This document shows, piece after piece, positions 1 through 8,597 of a stretch of 64,000 nucleotides of DNA. Position 1 is the first letter of the stretch. Each line of letters opens with the position of its first letter. Under the pieces are notes generated by a model. That model was given only the letters and a program-made list of their open reading frames with translations, ran no database searches and was not told the DNA's origin. The DNA is taken from contig WGMP01000028.1 of the NCBI GenBank assembly GCA_016124975.1, positions 1 to 64,000 on the forward strand, in the 5' to 3' direction. The stretch is from Phycisphaera sp. (lineage in GTDB: Bacteria > Planctomycetota > Phycisphaerae > Phycisphaerales > SM1A02). The translations under genes and the position numbers were made by a program.

Positions 1-581
1 AGCTCGACGCATGTTCCCGCGAAGATCCAGCGCACGAAGCGGTCGAGCCCCGCGGGATTGCGCATGCTGCCCGCGTGCGAGAGCAGCATGTACCACGCGA
101 AGCCGCCGCCGATCCAGACCGCGTTGGCCGTGATGTATCCGACGACGACGATCCCGCCGAAGTCCTGCGAGAATCGCTCTTCATTGAGCGCAAGCGCGGC
201 GCAGACCCCCTCCACCGCGCTCGCCCAGAGCAGCGAGCATATGAACGCGCCCAGGACGGCCGCGGCCACCACGCTCGGCACCAGCGACCGCCCCTGCGAC
301 TCGAGCCTCGGCCTGCCCACGATGGGCGAGAGAAACAGCACCTGGAGCCCCGCCCAGATGGAGCCGATCCCGACGATCACCCAGAACTCCACCGCGTCGA
401 GATCCTCGACCCACTCGAGCGCGCCGAGATATCCGAGGTAGCGCAGGTAGCCCTCGACCACCCTCGGCTCCTCGAAAAGCATGGGAAGCAGCGCGATGGG
501 CCCGAGCACCACCGCCACCGCGAAGGCCGCCGCGAACACGGCGCAGAGCGCCATCGGCCGCGACATCCCGCGCAGGATCAC
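1..581 (-). CDS. Multi-pass membrane protein, 3' part missing (cut by window edge)
   Basis: An open frame of 193 codons runs off the left edge without a stop. The GTG start at 581 overlaps the TGA of the preceding phosphoesterase gene (GTGA), which decides the start. The visible part has about four to five hydrophobic segments: one right after the start, one near residues 60-85, one near 95-125, one near 140-165, and a possible fifth at the edge. Short soluble loops separate them, one holding a run of acidic residues (EWVEDLDAVEF). I do not recognise the family. Translational coupling puts it at the end of the helicase-phosphoesterase operon, but nothing visible ties it to DNA repair. Confidence 0.7.
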   Translation of the reverse strand, partial: MILRGMSRPMALCAVFAAAFAVAVVLGPIALLPMLFEEPRVVEGYLRYLGYLGALEWVEDLDAVEFWVIVGIGSIWAGLQVLFLSPIVGRPRLESQGRSLVPSVVAAAVLGAFICSLLWASAVEGVCAALALNEERFSQDFGGIVVVGYITANAVWIGGGFAWYMLLSHAGSMRNPAGLDRFVRWIFAGTCVE

Positions 582-1276
582 GCGGCGCCCCCGATCGGGC
601 CGACCACCTCGCTCTCCGCGATCGCGAAGAGCTCGACGCCCGCAGAAGGCTCGAAACGCACGCCGCGCGTGAACTTCGAGAACGCAGGAAGCACGATCGT
701 CCGCCGCGCGTGGTCGATCACGAACGCGGGAGCCTCGACGCTGCGCGCGCCGCGCGCGACCGCGAGCATCGGATGAAGGTGCCCCGACACCGTCCACGCC
801 GCCGCCGCGACGGCAGGCGGCTCGTGCTCGAAACGCACGCCGCCGAGCGCGAATTCGCCGCGCACGCGGTCGATCATCCACTCGGGCGGAAGCGTCCCGA
901 CGCCACGGTCGTGGTTTCCCTCGACGAGACGGATCGGCAGCGCGCAGCGCTCGCGGAACTCCGCGAAGCGCTGCATCTCGGCCTCGCCGATCCCGACCGC
1001 CGAATGCGTCAGGTCCCCCACCACCACGATCACCCTCGCACCCGCGCGCATCGCTGCGCGCGAGAGCCGCACGAGAAGCTCCTCGTCGATTCCCTCCGCG
1101 CTCGGCACGCCGAAGCGGCGATACGACTCGCTCTTCCCGACATGGAGATCGGCGACGACGAGTGCCTTCGCCGCGCGCAGGAAGAGCGCGCGCTCGGGCA
1201 TGAGGTCCATCTCGTTTCCATCGATCGTGATCGCTGCGCTCGGCACGGCCGCAGGATACCGCCCGTCGGCCCTCAC
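578..1276 (-). CDS. pdeM: Ligase-associated DNA damage response metallophosphoesterase (PdeM-like)
   Basis: A 232-aa calcineurin-like phosphoesterase. Metal-binding motifs appear in the family order: DLHVG (about residue 43), GDLTHS (about 85), GNHDRG (about 120) and GHLHP near residue 170. The protein is of usual length for PdeM, a small phosphodiesterase that travels with ligase-associated repair genes. GTG at 1276 overlaps the TGA of the helicase gene by four bases (GTGA), and its own TGA overlaps the next gene in the same way, so three genes are translationally coupled. The direct partner is the upstream DEXH helicase; the exonuclease and ATP-dependent ligase of the canonical cluster are not in the window. 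The family call is firm; the natural substrate is unknown. Confidence 0.88.
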   Translation of the reverse strand: MRADGRYPAAVPSAAITIDGNEMDLMPERALFLRAAKALVVADLHVGKSESYRRFGVPSAEGIDEELLVRLSRAAMRAGARVIVVVGDLTHSAVGIGEAEMQRFAEFRERCALPIRLVEGNHDRGVGTLPPEWMIDRVRGEFALGGVRFEHEPPAVAAAAWTVSGHLHPMLAVARGARSVEAPAFVIDHARRTIVLPAFSKFTRGVRFEPSAGVELFAIAESEVVGPIGGAA

Positions 1277-3750
1277 GCGCCTGCGCCGAGGATCGCGCGG
1301 AGCCGCGCGAGCACGCCTTCGGTCGACAGCGTCGTCCCGAGCCGGTCTGCGACAAGCGGGAGGGCCAGCGGCGTCGGCCGCGGCGTGTCGCGCACGAGAA
1401 GCGGCCCCGCCTCGAGCTTCGCAAGCGTGCACGCCAGCCTGCCTTCCTCGAACTGGCGGTCGAGCACCTCCTTCTCCGACTGGCGCAGCAGCAGGTTCTG
1501 CGGCTCGAACTCGCGCAGCACCTCGAAGATGAGGCCTGCCCCCGCCTGCACCTGCCGTCCCGATCGCTCGGCCCCTGGATACTTCTGGAAGACGAGCCCC
1601 GCCACGCGCGCGATGTCGCGGAACTGCCGCTTCGAGAGTTCGCCGAGGTTCACGGCCTCGAGGAGATCGCACGCAAGCCCCTCGCGCGCGAACAGCGCAG
1701 GCGCAAGCATGTCGCGGAACGGATACGGCGTCGCGCCTCCATCGGCGGGCGCGAGCAGCTCGATCCCGTAGTCGTTGATCGAGATCGCGAAGGTCGTCGC
1801 CCGCGCGCGCCCGAGCCGCAGCGCAAGGAGCACCGCAAGCCCCTCGTGCACGAGCCGCCCTTCGAACGGGTAGACGAAGAGGTGGTGCCCGTCGGCGGTC
1901 GTGCAGAGCTCGACGAGCGTCTCCCCCGGCGCAGGCAGCGCCGACAGCCGCATCTGCGTCTCGAGCACGGGCCGCACGAGCGACATCTCGGGCCCGTCGA
2001 ACACCCCGCGCCCCGCCTCGTCGAGCGCGCGCCGCACCGACGCAGACAGCGCCGTCGACAGCGGAAAGCGCGAGCCGTTCCAGCGCGGCGTCGCATCGGC
2101 GCGCTTCGTGCGCTTCACCCACGCGGTCATGTCGCGCACGCGCACGAACTCGACGATGTCGCCCGCAAAGAGAAACGCGTCGCCCGGGTTCAGCCGCGCG
2201 ATGAAGCTCTCCTCGATCGAGCCGAGCCGACGCCCCCCGACGAGCGACACCGAGATGGTCGCGTCGGCCGCGATGGTGCCGATGTTCAGCCGATGGAGCG
2301 CGGCCGACTTCCTCGACGCGATCGCGTAGCGGCCATCCTCGCCGCGCGCGATGCGGTGGTACTGCGGATACCGCGAAAGCGTGCGCCCGCCGTGCTCGGC
2401 AAGCGCCACGCACCAGTCGAACTCCTCGCGCGAAAGCCGCGCGAACGCCGTCGTCGTGCGCACCTCGTCGAACAGCGCGTCGGCTGCGAACCCGCCGCCC
2501 AGCGCGCAGGTCACGAGATGCTGCACGAGGCAGTCGAGCGGCGCGTTCCAGCCGTGGCGCTCCTCGATCTCGCGCGCCTGGATCGCGCGCCGCGCCGCGG
2601 CGATCTCGACGAGCTCGAGCGCGTGCGTCGGCACGCAGAGCACCTCGCAGCGCGCGCCAGGCCTGTGCCCCGAGCGGCCCGCGCGCTGGATCAGCCGCGC
2701 GATCCCCTTCGGCGAACCGACCTGCACCACCCGCTCGACGGGCGAGAAGTCGACGCCGAGATCAAGGCTCGAGGTCGCGACCACGATGCGCAGCCGCCCG
2801 TCCTTGAGTCCGCTCTCGACCTCCTCGCGCTGCTCGCGCTCGATCGAACCGTGGTGGAGCGCAAGCACCTCGCGCCACTCGGGCTTCTCCCACGAGATCG
2901 CGGCGAACCAGCGCTCGGCCTGCGAGCGCGTGTTCGTGAAGACGAGCGTCGGCTTCGCGGGGTCGAGCCACGCGACGAGCGGCTTCAGCATCGTGAGTCC
3001 GAGGTGGCCCGCCCACGGAAAGCGCTCGACCGAGTCGGGCAACAGCCCCTCGACCGCGATTTCCCGCGGAATCGAGGCATGCACGACCGACGCCGCGCGC
3101 CCCGCGCCGACCAGCGCCTGCGCGGCCTCCTCCGTGTTGCAGAGCGTCGCCGACAGTCCCCACACGCGCACCGCGGGCGCGAACGCGCGCAGCCGCGCGA
3201 GCGCCAGCTCGACCTGCACGCCGCGCTTCGACGCCATCAGCTCGTGCCACTCGTCGACGACCACCGCACGCACGCCGCCGAGGAGTTCGCGCGCGCGCTC
3301 GTTGGCGAGCATCAAGGTCAGCGACTCGGGCGTCGTCACCAGCACGTTCGGCAGCTTCTCGCGCTGCCGCGCTCGCTCGCTGGCGGCCGTGTCGCCCGTG
3401 CGCGATCCGACGGTCACCGAAAGCCCGAGTTCGTCGACGGGAAGCCGCAGCGCAAGCTCGATGTCGCGCGCGACCGCGCGAAGCGGCGTCACATAGACGA
3501 CGGCAAGCCCATCGGGCGCCTCCCGCGAAAGTTCCTCGAGCGCTCCGAGATAGGCCGCATAGGTCTTGCCGCTTCCCGTCGGCACATGGATCAACCCGCT
3601 CTCGCCGCGTGCGAACCGTTCCCACGCCTCGCGCTGGAACGCGTGCGGAGTCCATCCGCGGCTGGCGAACCACCGCTCGGCCACGCCGCCACTCGCACGC
3701 TCGGCGACGGGCGCGACGGCCTCGGCGCGCGAGCGCGAACGCGAGCGCAC
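1273..3750 (-). CDS. Ligase-associated DEXH-box helicase (Lhr-like superfamily 2)
   Basis: An 825-aa SF2 helicase. It has a Q-motif-like start (WTPHAFQREAW), Walker A PTGSGKT (about residue 50), motif Ib TTPESL, DEWH as the DExH box, motif III SAT, motif V ATSSLDLGVDF and motif VI QRAGRSGHRPG. A long C-terminal Lhr-type winged-helix and DUF4910-like region follows. The size fits the ligase-associated DEXH helicase family, proposed to act with a ligase, a nuclease and PdeM in DNA repair. I chose GTG 3750, just after the upstream TGA at 3758-3756; TTG 3759, which overlaps that stop, is the alternative. The frame stays open far upstream inside the hydrolase gene, but those residues look like shadow translation. 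Confidence 0.87.
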   Translation of the reverse strand: MRSRSRSRAEAVAPVAERASGGVAERWFASRGWTPHAFQREAWERFARGESGLIHVPTGSGKTYAAYLGALEELSREAPDGLAVVYVTPLRAVARDIELALRLPVDELGLSVTVGSRTGDTAASERARQREKLPNVLVTTPESLTLMLANERARELLGGVRAVVVDEWHELMASKRGVQVELALARLRAFAPAVRVWGLSATLCNTEEAAQALVGAGRAASVVHASIPREIAVEGLLPDSVERFPWAGHLGLTMLKPLVAWLDPAKPTLVFTNTRSQAERWFAAISWEKPEWREVLALHHGSIEREQREEVESGLKDGRLRIVVATSSLDLGVDFSPVERVVQVGSPKGIARLIQRAGRSGHRPGARCEVLCVPTHALELVEIAAARRAIQAREIEERHGWNAPLDCLVQHLVTCALGGGFAADALFDEVRTTTAFARLSREEFDWCVALAEHGGRTLSRYPQYHRIARGEDGRYAIASRKSAALHRLNIGTIAADATISVSLVGGRRLGSIEESFIARLNPGDAFLFAGDIVEFVRVRDMTAWVKRTKRADATPRWNGSRFPLSTALSASVRRALDEAGRGVFDGPEMSLVRPVLETQMRLSALPAPGETLVELCTTADGHHLFVYPFEGRLVHEGLAVLLALRLGRARATTFAISINDYGIELLAPADGGATPYPFRDMLAPALFAREGLACDLLEAVNLGELSKRQFRDIARVAGLVFQKYPGAERSGRQVQAGAGLIFEVLREFEPQNLLLRQSEKEVLDRQFEEGRLACTLAKLEAGPLLVRDTPRPTPLALPLVADRLGTTLSTEGVLARLRAILGAGA

Positions 3751-3755
3751 GCGGC

Positions 3756-4934
3756 TCAAGGCCCCGCCCCGGGCGCGTCGTCTCCCGCGCCCGACGCCCC
3801 ACGCTTCAGTCGGATGCCCTCGCGAAGCTCCTGACGCGCAGCCTCGTCCTCCTCGGGTGTGACCACCTCGAGCACGCGCCGATAGAGCACCTCGGCGGCG
3901 CGGCTTCGGTCGCCGACAGAGTCCGCGATGCGCCGCGCGACAGGCACGATGGTCGACTCGCTGCGCCAGAAGAGCTCGAAGTGCCCGCCGTCCCACAGGA
4001 ACCGCGGCGGCTCGCCGAGGGTCGTCCACAGCGCCTCCTGCGTCGCGGTCGGCACGATGCCGTCGTCGGCCGCTGTGATGACGGCGACAGGCCCTCCACG
4101 CAGCGCCTCGCCCGCGCGAAGCGGATCGAAGCGGCACTCGCGCAGATAGCTCTCGATGAACTCGGGGCTGTCGGCGAGTCCGTCGTCGTCGATGAACGCG
4201 CGCAGCGAGCTTCCGCGCGTCACAGCGATCAGGTCGCCGCCGCCCGCCACGAAGAGCGCCGCATCGAAGGGCACCTCGCCCGTCGCGGCCATGCCGATCC
4301 CCGCCATCGCGCCCATGCTCTCGCCCACGATGAGGACGGGCTTCCCCTGAAGATGCGGGCGCCGCGTCTGCAGCGAGATGAGCGCCGACTGGGCCACGCG
4401 CGCGGCGTTCTCGATGAGAGCGTCGACCGCGCGCGCAAGCGCCACGCCCCGCTCCGCGGCGCTCTTCCCGTCGCTCTCGCGCATCGACTCCTTGGCACGA
4501 TCGACAAGCGGCGGCCACACGACGGCCACGGTCCATCGGTCGTCGATCAGGCCCTTCACGAGCGCACCCGAGGAATGCGTGCCGAGGAGACCGGGCACGA
4601 CGACGCACACCCCGCGCGACTCGCGTCGATCGCGCGAACCCTCGCGCGCCCATGCGCCTTCGTACATCACGCATTCGATCGGGTGCCGCTCTAGGTCGGG
4701 CCCGATCTTCCCCTGCATCACGAGCCGCACCACATCGCCGAGCACCTCGTCGGGGAGCGGCTGCATGCGGGGACCATGCGCGCCTTCCGCAGGCTCGACC
4801 ACCCGACGCCGCACCTCCACGGTCTCGAACTGCCTCGGTTCGCCGAGGGAGAGCTCCGCGGGCCCGTGCATCGTTCCGCACGACGCGCCCGACATGCAGA
4901 GTCCGACGAGAAGCAGCCTGCCACGCATCCTCAT
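3756..4934 (-). CDS. Lipoprotein alpha/beta hydrolase
   Basis: A 392-aa predicted lipoprotein. A short basic and hydrophobic signal (MRMRGRLLLVGL) runs into a cysteine near residue 18 (SGASC), a plausible though not canonical lipobox. The body is an alpha/beta hydrolase: nucleophile elbow GESMG near residue 195, an acidic candidate in AADDGIVP and a histidine in GGHFELF. A strong SD (AGGAGG, six bases before ATG 4934) decides the start over the longer upstream frame. It precedes the helicase with almost no gap, so they are probably co-transcribed. It is likely an envelope esterase or lipase; the substrate is not visible. Confidence 0.78.
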   Translation of the reverse strand: MRMRGRLLLVGLCMSGASCGTMHGPAELSLGEPRQFETVEVRRRVVEPAEGAHGPRMQPLPDEVLGDVVRLVMQGKIGPDLERHPIECVMYEGAWAREGSRDRRESRGVCVVVPGLLGTHSSGALVKGLIDDRWTVAVVWPPLVDRAKESMRESDGKSAAERGVALARAVDALIENAARVAQSALISLQTRRPHLQGKPVLIVGESMGAMAGIGMAATGEVPFDAALFVAGGGDLIAVTRGSSLRAFIDDDGLADSPEFIESYLRECRFDPLRAGEALRGGPVAVITAADDGIVPTATQEALWTTLGEPPRFLWDGGHFELFWRSESTIVPVARRIADSVGDRSRAAEVLYRRVLEVVTPEEDEAARQELREGIRLKRGASGAGDDAPGAGP

Positions 4935-4974
4935 CCTCGACCTCCTCTCGGCGCGCTCGGCGGAGCGAGCGGCA

Positions 4975-6555
4975 TCAAAACCGCGCAATCGAAAGCACCG
5001 TCACATCGTCCTCGAAGGTCGTTCCCGCGTGGGCGCGCAGCGACGCGACGATACGCGCCACGTCGTCCTTCGCGGAGGGCGACTCCGAAAGCGTCCGCGC
5101 GATGCGCTCGAGGCCGAACATCTCGCCGTTCGTGGCCCGCTGCTCGTGGACTCCGTCCGTCGCGACCACGATCCGCGCGCCGCGCGCAAGCGAGAGCGTG
5201 CTCGTCCCGTAGTCGGCATCGACGGTCACGCCCACGGGAAGCCCTCCGTCGGCCTCGATGCGCGTCGCGGTCCCGTTCTCGACGAGAAACGCGATGCCGT
5301 GTCCCGCGTCGCAGAGCGTCACGCCGCCGTCAGGTGAGAGGAGAAGCGCGAACATCGTCGCGAACTCGCTCGCCTCGCTGCGGGCGGCGAGAAACGCGCT
5401 GAGCGCTGCGACGCTCGCGTCAAGCGGCTCGACGCGCGTCGCCGCCGCATACATCCACGCCTGCGCCGACGCCATCAGCATCGCGGCCGCAGCGCCCTTT
5501 CCCGAGACATCGCCGACCCACGCGAGCACCGATCCGTCGGGCCGCGGCGCGATTCCCGCAAAATCGCCCGCGAGAAGCAGGCCCGGCAGCGAATGGAGGC
5601 TCCACGCCACCTCGCCGATCGCGCCGTCGTCCTCCGCGAGAAGCCTCCGCTGCACCTGCCTCGCGCGCTCCACGTCGAGCCGCAGCGCCTCGAGCCGCCG
5701 ACGCGCCACGCTCTCGATCACGAGCCCGCAAATGCGCGCCGCGGCGCCCACGACCTCCGCCATGCCGGCATCGACCGATGCGCGCGAGCCCGTGCCGTCA
5801 AGGTAGAGATAGAGCCCGTCGTCTCCCTCGACGACGACGCGCGCACAGAGGGCCTCGCGCACCCCGACCGCGAGGATGCTCTCCGCGCTCTGGATGCTTC
5901 CGTGCGACTGCGAGAGATGCGCCACGCGCATCGGATCGGCCGCTGCGGACAGCAGCGTACGGCTCACGGCCCGTGCGCCTGTGCCTGACTCCGCCAGGAT
6001 CTCCGCATCCGCGCGCGATTCATCGAAGCGCACGAGGGCCGCGCGCTCGAGCCCCGTGACCGCAAGAAGCTTCGCCAGAACGAGCCGACCCGCGGACTCC
6101 GCGCTGTCGTCGGCGGGAATGCCGCGCACCACCTCGATCAAGACGCGCAGCGCGTGCTCCGCGCCGCCGCGTGCGCCGACCACGATGGTGCGCACGGTGT
6201 CCGACGGCTCGCCCGTCGACTCGGTGCGCACGCGCGACGTCGCGTTGCGGATCCGCAGGACACGCGGCCCGAGCTGCACCCGGTCGCCCTCCTCGAGCGG
6301 CGCCGCGCGCCCGACGCCGATCAGGCGTCCGTTCACGCGCGTCCCGTGCCTGCTGCCGAGATCCTCCACCGAAGCTCCCGACGCATCGACCGAGATCGCG
6401 GCATGCTGTCGAGACACCGACGGGTCGTCCACCACGAGATCGCAGTCCGACCCGCGGCCGAGCACGACGCGCGCACCGAGCTCAAGCGACAGCGGCGGGA
6501 CCCGAGGGTCCCTCTCATCGACGATCTCGAGCCTGGCGGGGCCTCGTTCGGGCAC
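4975..6555 (-). CDS. FHA domain / PP2C-type (SpoIIE/RsbU-like) Ser/Thr phosphatase
   Basis: A 526-aa signalling protein. Residues about 10-100 form an FHA phosphothreonine-binding domain (LGRGSDCD, SRQHA, GSRHGTRVNG). A GAF-like middle region (about 130-290) follows, then a short helical stretch (DVERARQVQRRLL) typical before SpoIIE modules. The C-terminal PP2C_SpoIIE phosphatase has GDVSGKGAAAA, CDAGHG, VVATDGVHE and a final EDDVTVLSI that supplies metal-binding aspartates. Such proteins usually control anti-sigma/anti-anti-sigma partners; none lies next to it, so the target is unknown. The start is GTG 6555. A TAGAAT hexamer at 6570-6565 sits nine bases before it and overlaps the stop of the preceding gene, suggesting its own promoter and a leaderless mRNA. 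Confidence 0.87.
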   Translation of the reverse strand: MPERGPARLEIVDERDPRVPPLSLELGARVVLGRGSDCDLVVDDPSVSRQHAAISVDASGASVEDLGSRHGTRVNGRLIGVGRAAPLEEGDRVQLGPRVLRIRNATSRVRTESTGEPSDTVRTIVVGARGGAEHALRVLIEVVRGIPADDSAESAGRLVLAKLLAVTGLERAALVRFDESRADAEILAESGTGARAVSRTLLSAAADPMRVAHLSQSHGSIQSAESILAVGVREALCARVVVEGDDGLYLYLDGTGSRASVDAGMAEVVGAAARICGLVIESVARRRLEALRLDVERARQVQRRLLAEDDGAIGEVAWSLHSLPGLLLAGDFAGIAPRPDGSVLAWVGDVSGKGAAAAMLMASAQAWMYAAATRVEPLDASVAALSAFLAARSEASEFATMFALLLSPDGGVTLCDAGHGIAFLVENGTATRIEADGGLPVGVTVDADYGTSTLSLARGARIVVATDGVHEQRATNGEMFGLERIARTLSESPSAKDDVARIVASLRAHAGTTFEDDVTVLSIARF

Positions 6556-6567
6556 GGGGAACGGATT

Positions 6568-7785
6568 CTACCGCCCCGCCACCACGGCCGTCCCGACTCC
6601 GCCGCGTCCCTTCCAGCTGCGCTTCCCCGTGCGGTGGAGCCACAGGCTGCGCCACTGGACCGCCGAGAGCATGAGGATCGACGGAAGATGCAGCGGGATG
6701 TTCCACCACGACTGCCTGAAGCGCGCGGCAAGAAGCGCGCGCCCGAGGAGCGCGCACGCGATCGCGCCCGCGGCAAGCGAGGCGCCCGCCGACCACTGCG
6801 CGGCCACAGCCGCGAGCGCCAGCACGATCCACGGCAGCACCTGCCCGAGCGCGTGGTAGACGGTGATGAAGACGAGAAGCCCGAAGCTCCCGAGCCCCTC
6901 GAAGGCGTTCTTCGCGAAGCCGCGCCAGGTCTCGCCGAACCCGCGGTACATGCGGCAGGAGACGCTCTCGGTGCCGTCGTAGAGATCGGTGCGGAGCCCC
7001 GCGCGGCGCACCGCGCGCGGAAACTTCACGCCGTCGTGCATCGAGTCCTTGAAGCCCGCATGGCCGTAGTCTGCGCCCTCGCCCGCGGCGCGGTAGGCCG
7101 CGCGCGAGACAAGGATGAACTGCCCGCACGCGGCGCTTGCCGCGGGGTCGAGCGTCGAGCGCATGCGCCCGATCGGGAGATAGCTCATCAGGACGAAGTG
7201 GATGAGCGGAACGAGCAGCATCTCGCCGACCGATCCCGTGATCTCGCGCGGCACGGTCGAGACGAGCGACGACCTCGAAGAGAGCGCGAACCCGAGCGCC
7301 CGCGCGACCGCGTCGGGCTCGAGGCGCACATCGGCGTCGGTGAAGAGGAACCACTCGAGGCCGGGGTCGTTCGCGAGGCCATGCTCGGCCATGCGGAAGC
7401 ACGCATGCTGCTTGCCGTTCCATCCCGCGGGAAGCGCGCGACGCGGCACCACGACGACGCGCGCATCCTCCGCGGCGAGCCGCGCGACGATCTCGCCCGT
7501 GCCGTCGGTCGACTCGTCGTCGTAGACATAGGCGCGCACATCGACCTCGCGCGACGCAAGCACCGAGCGCACGCACGCCTCGATGTTGGCAGCCTCGTTG
7601 CGCGCAGGAATGCACACGGCGACGCGCAGCGCGCGCGTCTCCGCGGCAACCTCCGCCAGCGCGGGCGCGGGGCGATAGCGCCGCATGTTCACGACCGAGA
7701 GCGCCATCGGCTGCAGCGCCGCCACAAGCGACGCGCCGCACAGCCACGGGTTCTGGAGGAGAAGCGCGATCTCGGCAAGCGTCAT
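6568..7785 (-). CDS. Family 2 glycosyltransferase of the carotenoid cluster (CrtQ-like)
   Basis: A 405-aa membrane-associated GT-A enzyme. One N-terminal hydrophobic segment precedes the GT2 domain, with CIPARNEAANIE (about residue 57), DDESTDGT, DAD (FTDADVRLEP) and an acceptor-site region. Several C-terminal membrane helices follow, ending in a basic tail. ATG 7785 overlaps the acyltransferase TGA (ATGA). As last gene of the carotenoid operon, next to the acyltransferase and aldehyde dehydrogenase, it fits the sugar-transfer step onto a C30 carotenoic acid, as CrtQ does in staphyloxanthin synthesis. Which sugar is used cannot be read from sequence. Confidence 0.82.
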   Translation of the reverse strand: MTLAEIALLLQNPWLCGASLVAALQPMALSVVNMRRYRPAPALAEVAAETRALRVAVCIPARNEAANIEACVRSVLASREVDVRAYVYDDESTDGTGEIVARLAAEDARVVVVPRRALPAGWNGKQHACFRMAEHGLANDPGLEWFLFTDADVRLEPDAVARALGFALSSRSSLVSTVPREITGSVGEMLLVPLIHFVLMSYLPIGRMRSTLDPAASAACGQFILVSRAAYRAAGEGADYGHAGFKDSMHDGVKFPRAVRRAGLRTDLYDGTESVSCRMYRGFGETWRGFAKNAFEGLGSFGLLVFITVYHALGQVLPWIVLALAAVAAQWSAGASLAAGAIACALLGRALLAARFRQSWWNIPLHLPSILMLSAVQWRSLWLHRTGKRSWKGRGGVGTAVVAGR

Positions 7786-8597
7786 GCGCCACCTCGCTTC
7801 ACACGCGCCTCGCCGAGCTCGCCGCCTGATCGGCCCGTGAGCCGCAGCCACAGGTCGTAGACCGGGTTGGTCCCAGAGACCTTGGGCGCGAAGGTCGCCG
7901 CGAGCGGCTCGAACGCGCCTGCATCGCGCGCGCGGACGAGCGAAGCAAGCGCGGACTGGTTCGCGCGCATCGCGGCCACGATGCGCCGCTGCCACGCGAT
8001 CGTCCCGCCCTCGCCGCACTCGATCGGCTCGGCGCGCACGAACACCTCGGGCTTCTGGTCGACCCAGAATCCGTACTCGACAGCGATCGACACGGCGCGA
8101 TCCACCTTGAGCGCCGCAGCGATCGACGCAGCGCCGGGGCGGACCACGATCTCGTCGCGCACATCGGAGAACTTCCCCTGCGGCGTCACCACGAAGGCGA
8201 GCCGCGGCTCACGCGCGGCCTCGGTCACGAGATACGCACGCATCGCCTCGAGCGTCGCAGGGTCGTCGGGGTCGACGCCGAACAGCCCGACCTTTCGGAA
8301 GATCGCGAAGCGCTTCAGCTCGTTCGCATCGATCGGCCCATACGGCGCGCGCGACGGGAAGAAGGCGCGCCACGCCACGATGGCGAGAATCGGATCCCAC
8401 CACGACACGTGGTTCATCACGACGAGCGCGGGCCGCTCGCCCGAATCGACCGACGCGAGCACCTCGCGCGACCCGCGCGCGGCGCGCACGGCATGGAACT
8501 TCCGCCGCATCATCCCCGCCACCATCGCGGCGAAAACATTGCGGACGCGCGGCGACGGCGTCGCGGGAATCAGCGCGCCATCGCGGGTTCGGTCCAC
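7782..8597 (-). CDS. 1-acylglycerol-phosphate acyltransferase-like (PlsC family), CrtO-like role
   Basis: A 271-aa lysophospholipid-acyltransferase-type protein. The catalytic HX4D motif is clear (NHVSWWDP, about residue 80). The FPSRAPYGPID and VTPQGKFSD stretches match substrate and EGTR-like blocks, the latter altered to PQGK. GTG 8597 is chosen because a GGAGG lies eight bases upstream; it overlaps the desaturase end by 28 bases. Set between a GT2 and a desaturase, it probably acylates the glycosylated carotenoid, the CrtO step in the staphyloxanthin-type pathway; that assignment rests on context. A phospholipid role is the alternative. Confidence 0.8.
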   Translation of the reverse strand: MDRTRDGALIPATPSPRVRNVFAAMVAGMMRRKFHAVRAARGSREVLASVDSGERPALVVMNHVSWWDPILAIVAWRAFFPSRAPYGPIDANELKRFAIFRKVGLFGVDPDDPATLEAMRAYLVTEAAREPRLAFVVTPQGKFSDVRDEIVVRPGAASIAAALKVDRAVSIAVEYGFWVDQKPEVFVRAEPIECGEGGTIAWQRRIVAAMRANQSALASLVRARDAGAFEPLAATFAPKVSGTNPVYDLWLRLTGRSGGELGEARVKRGGA

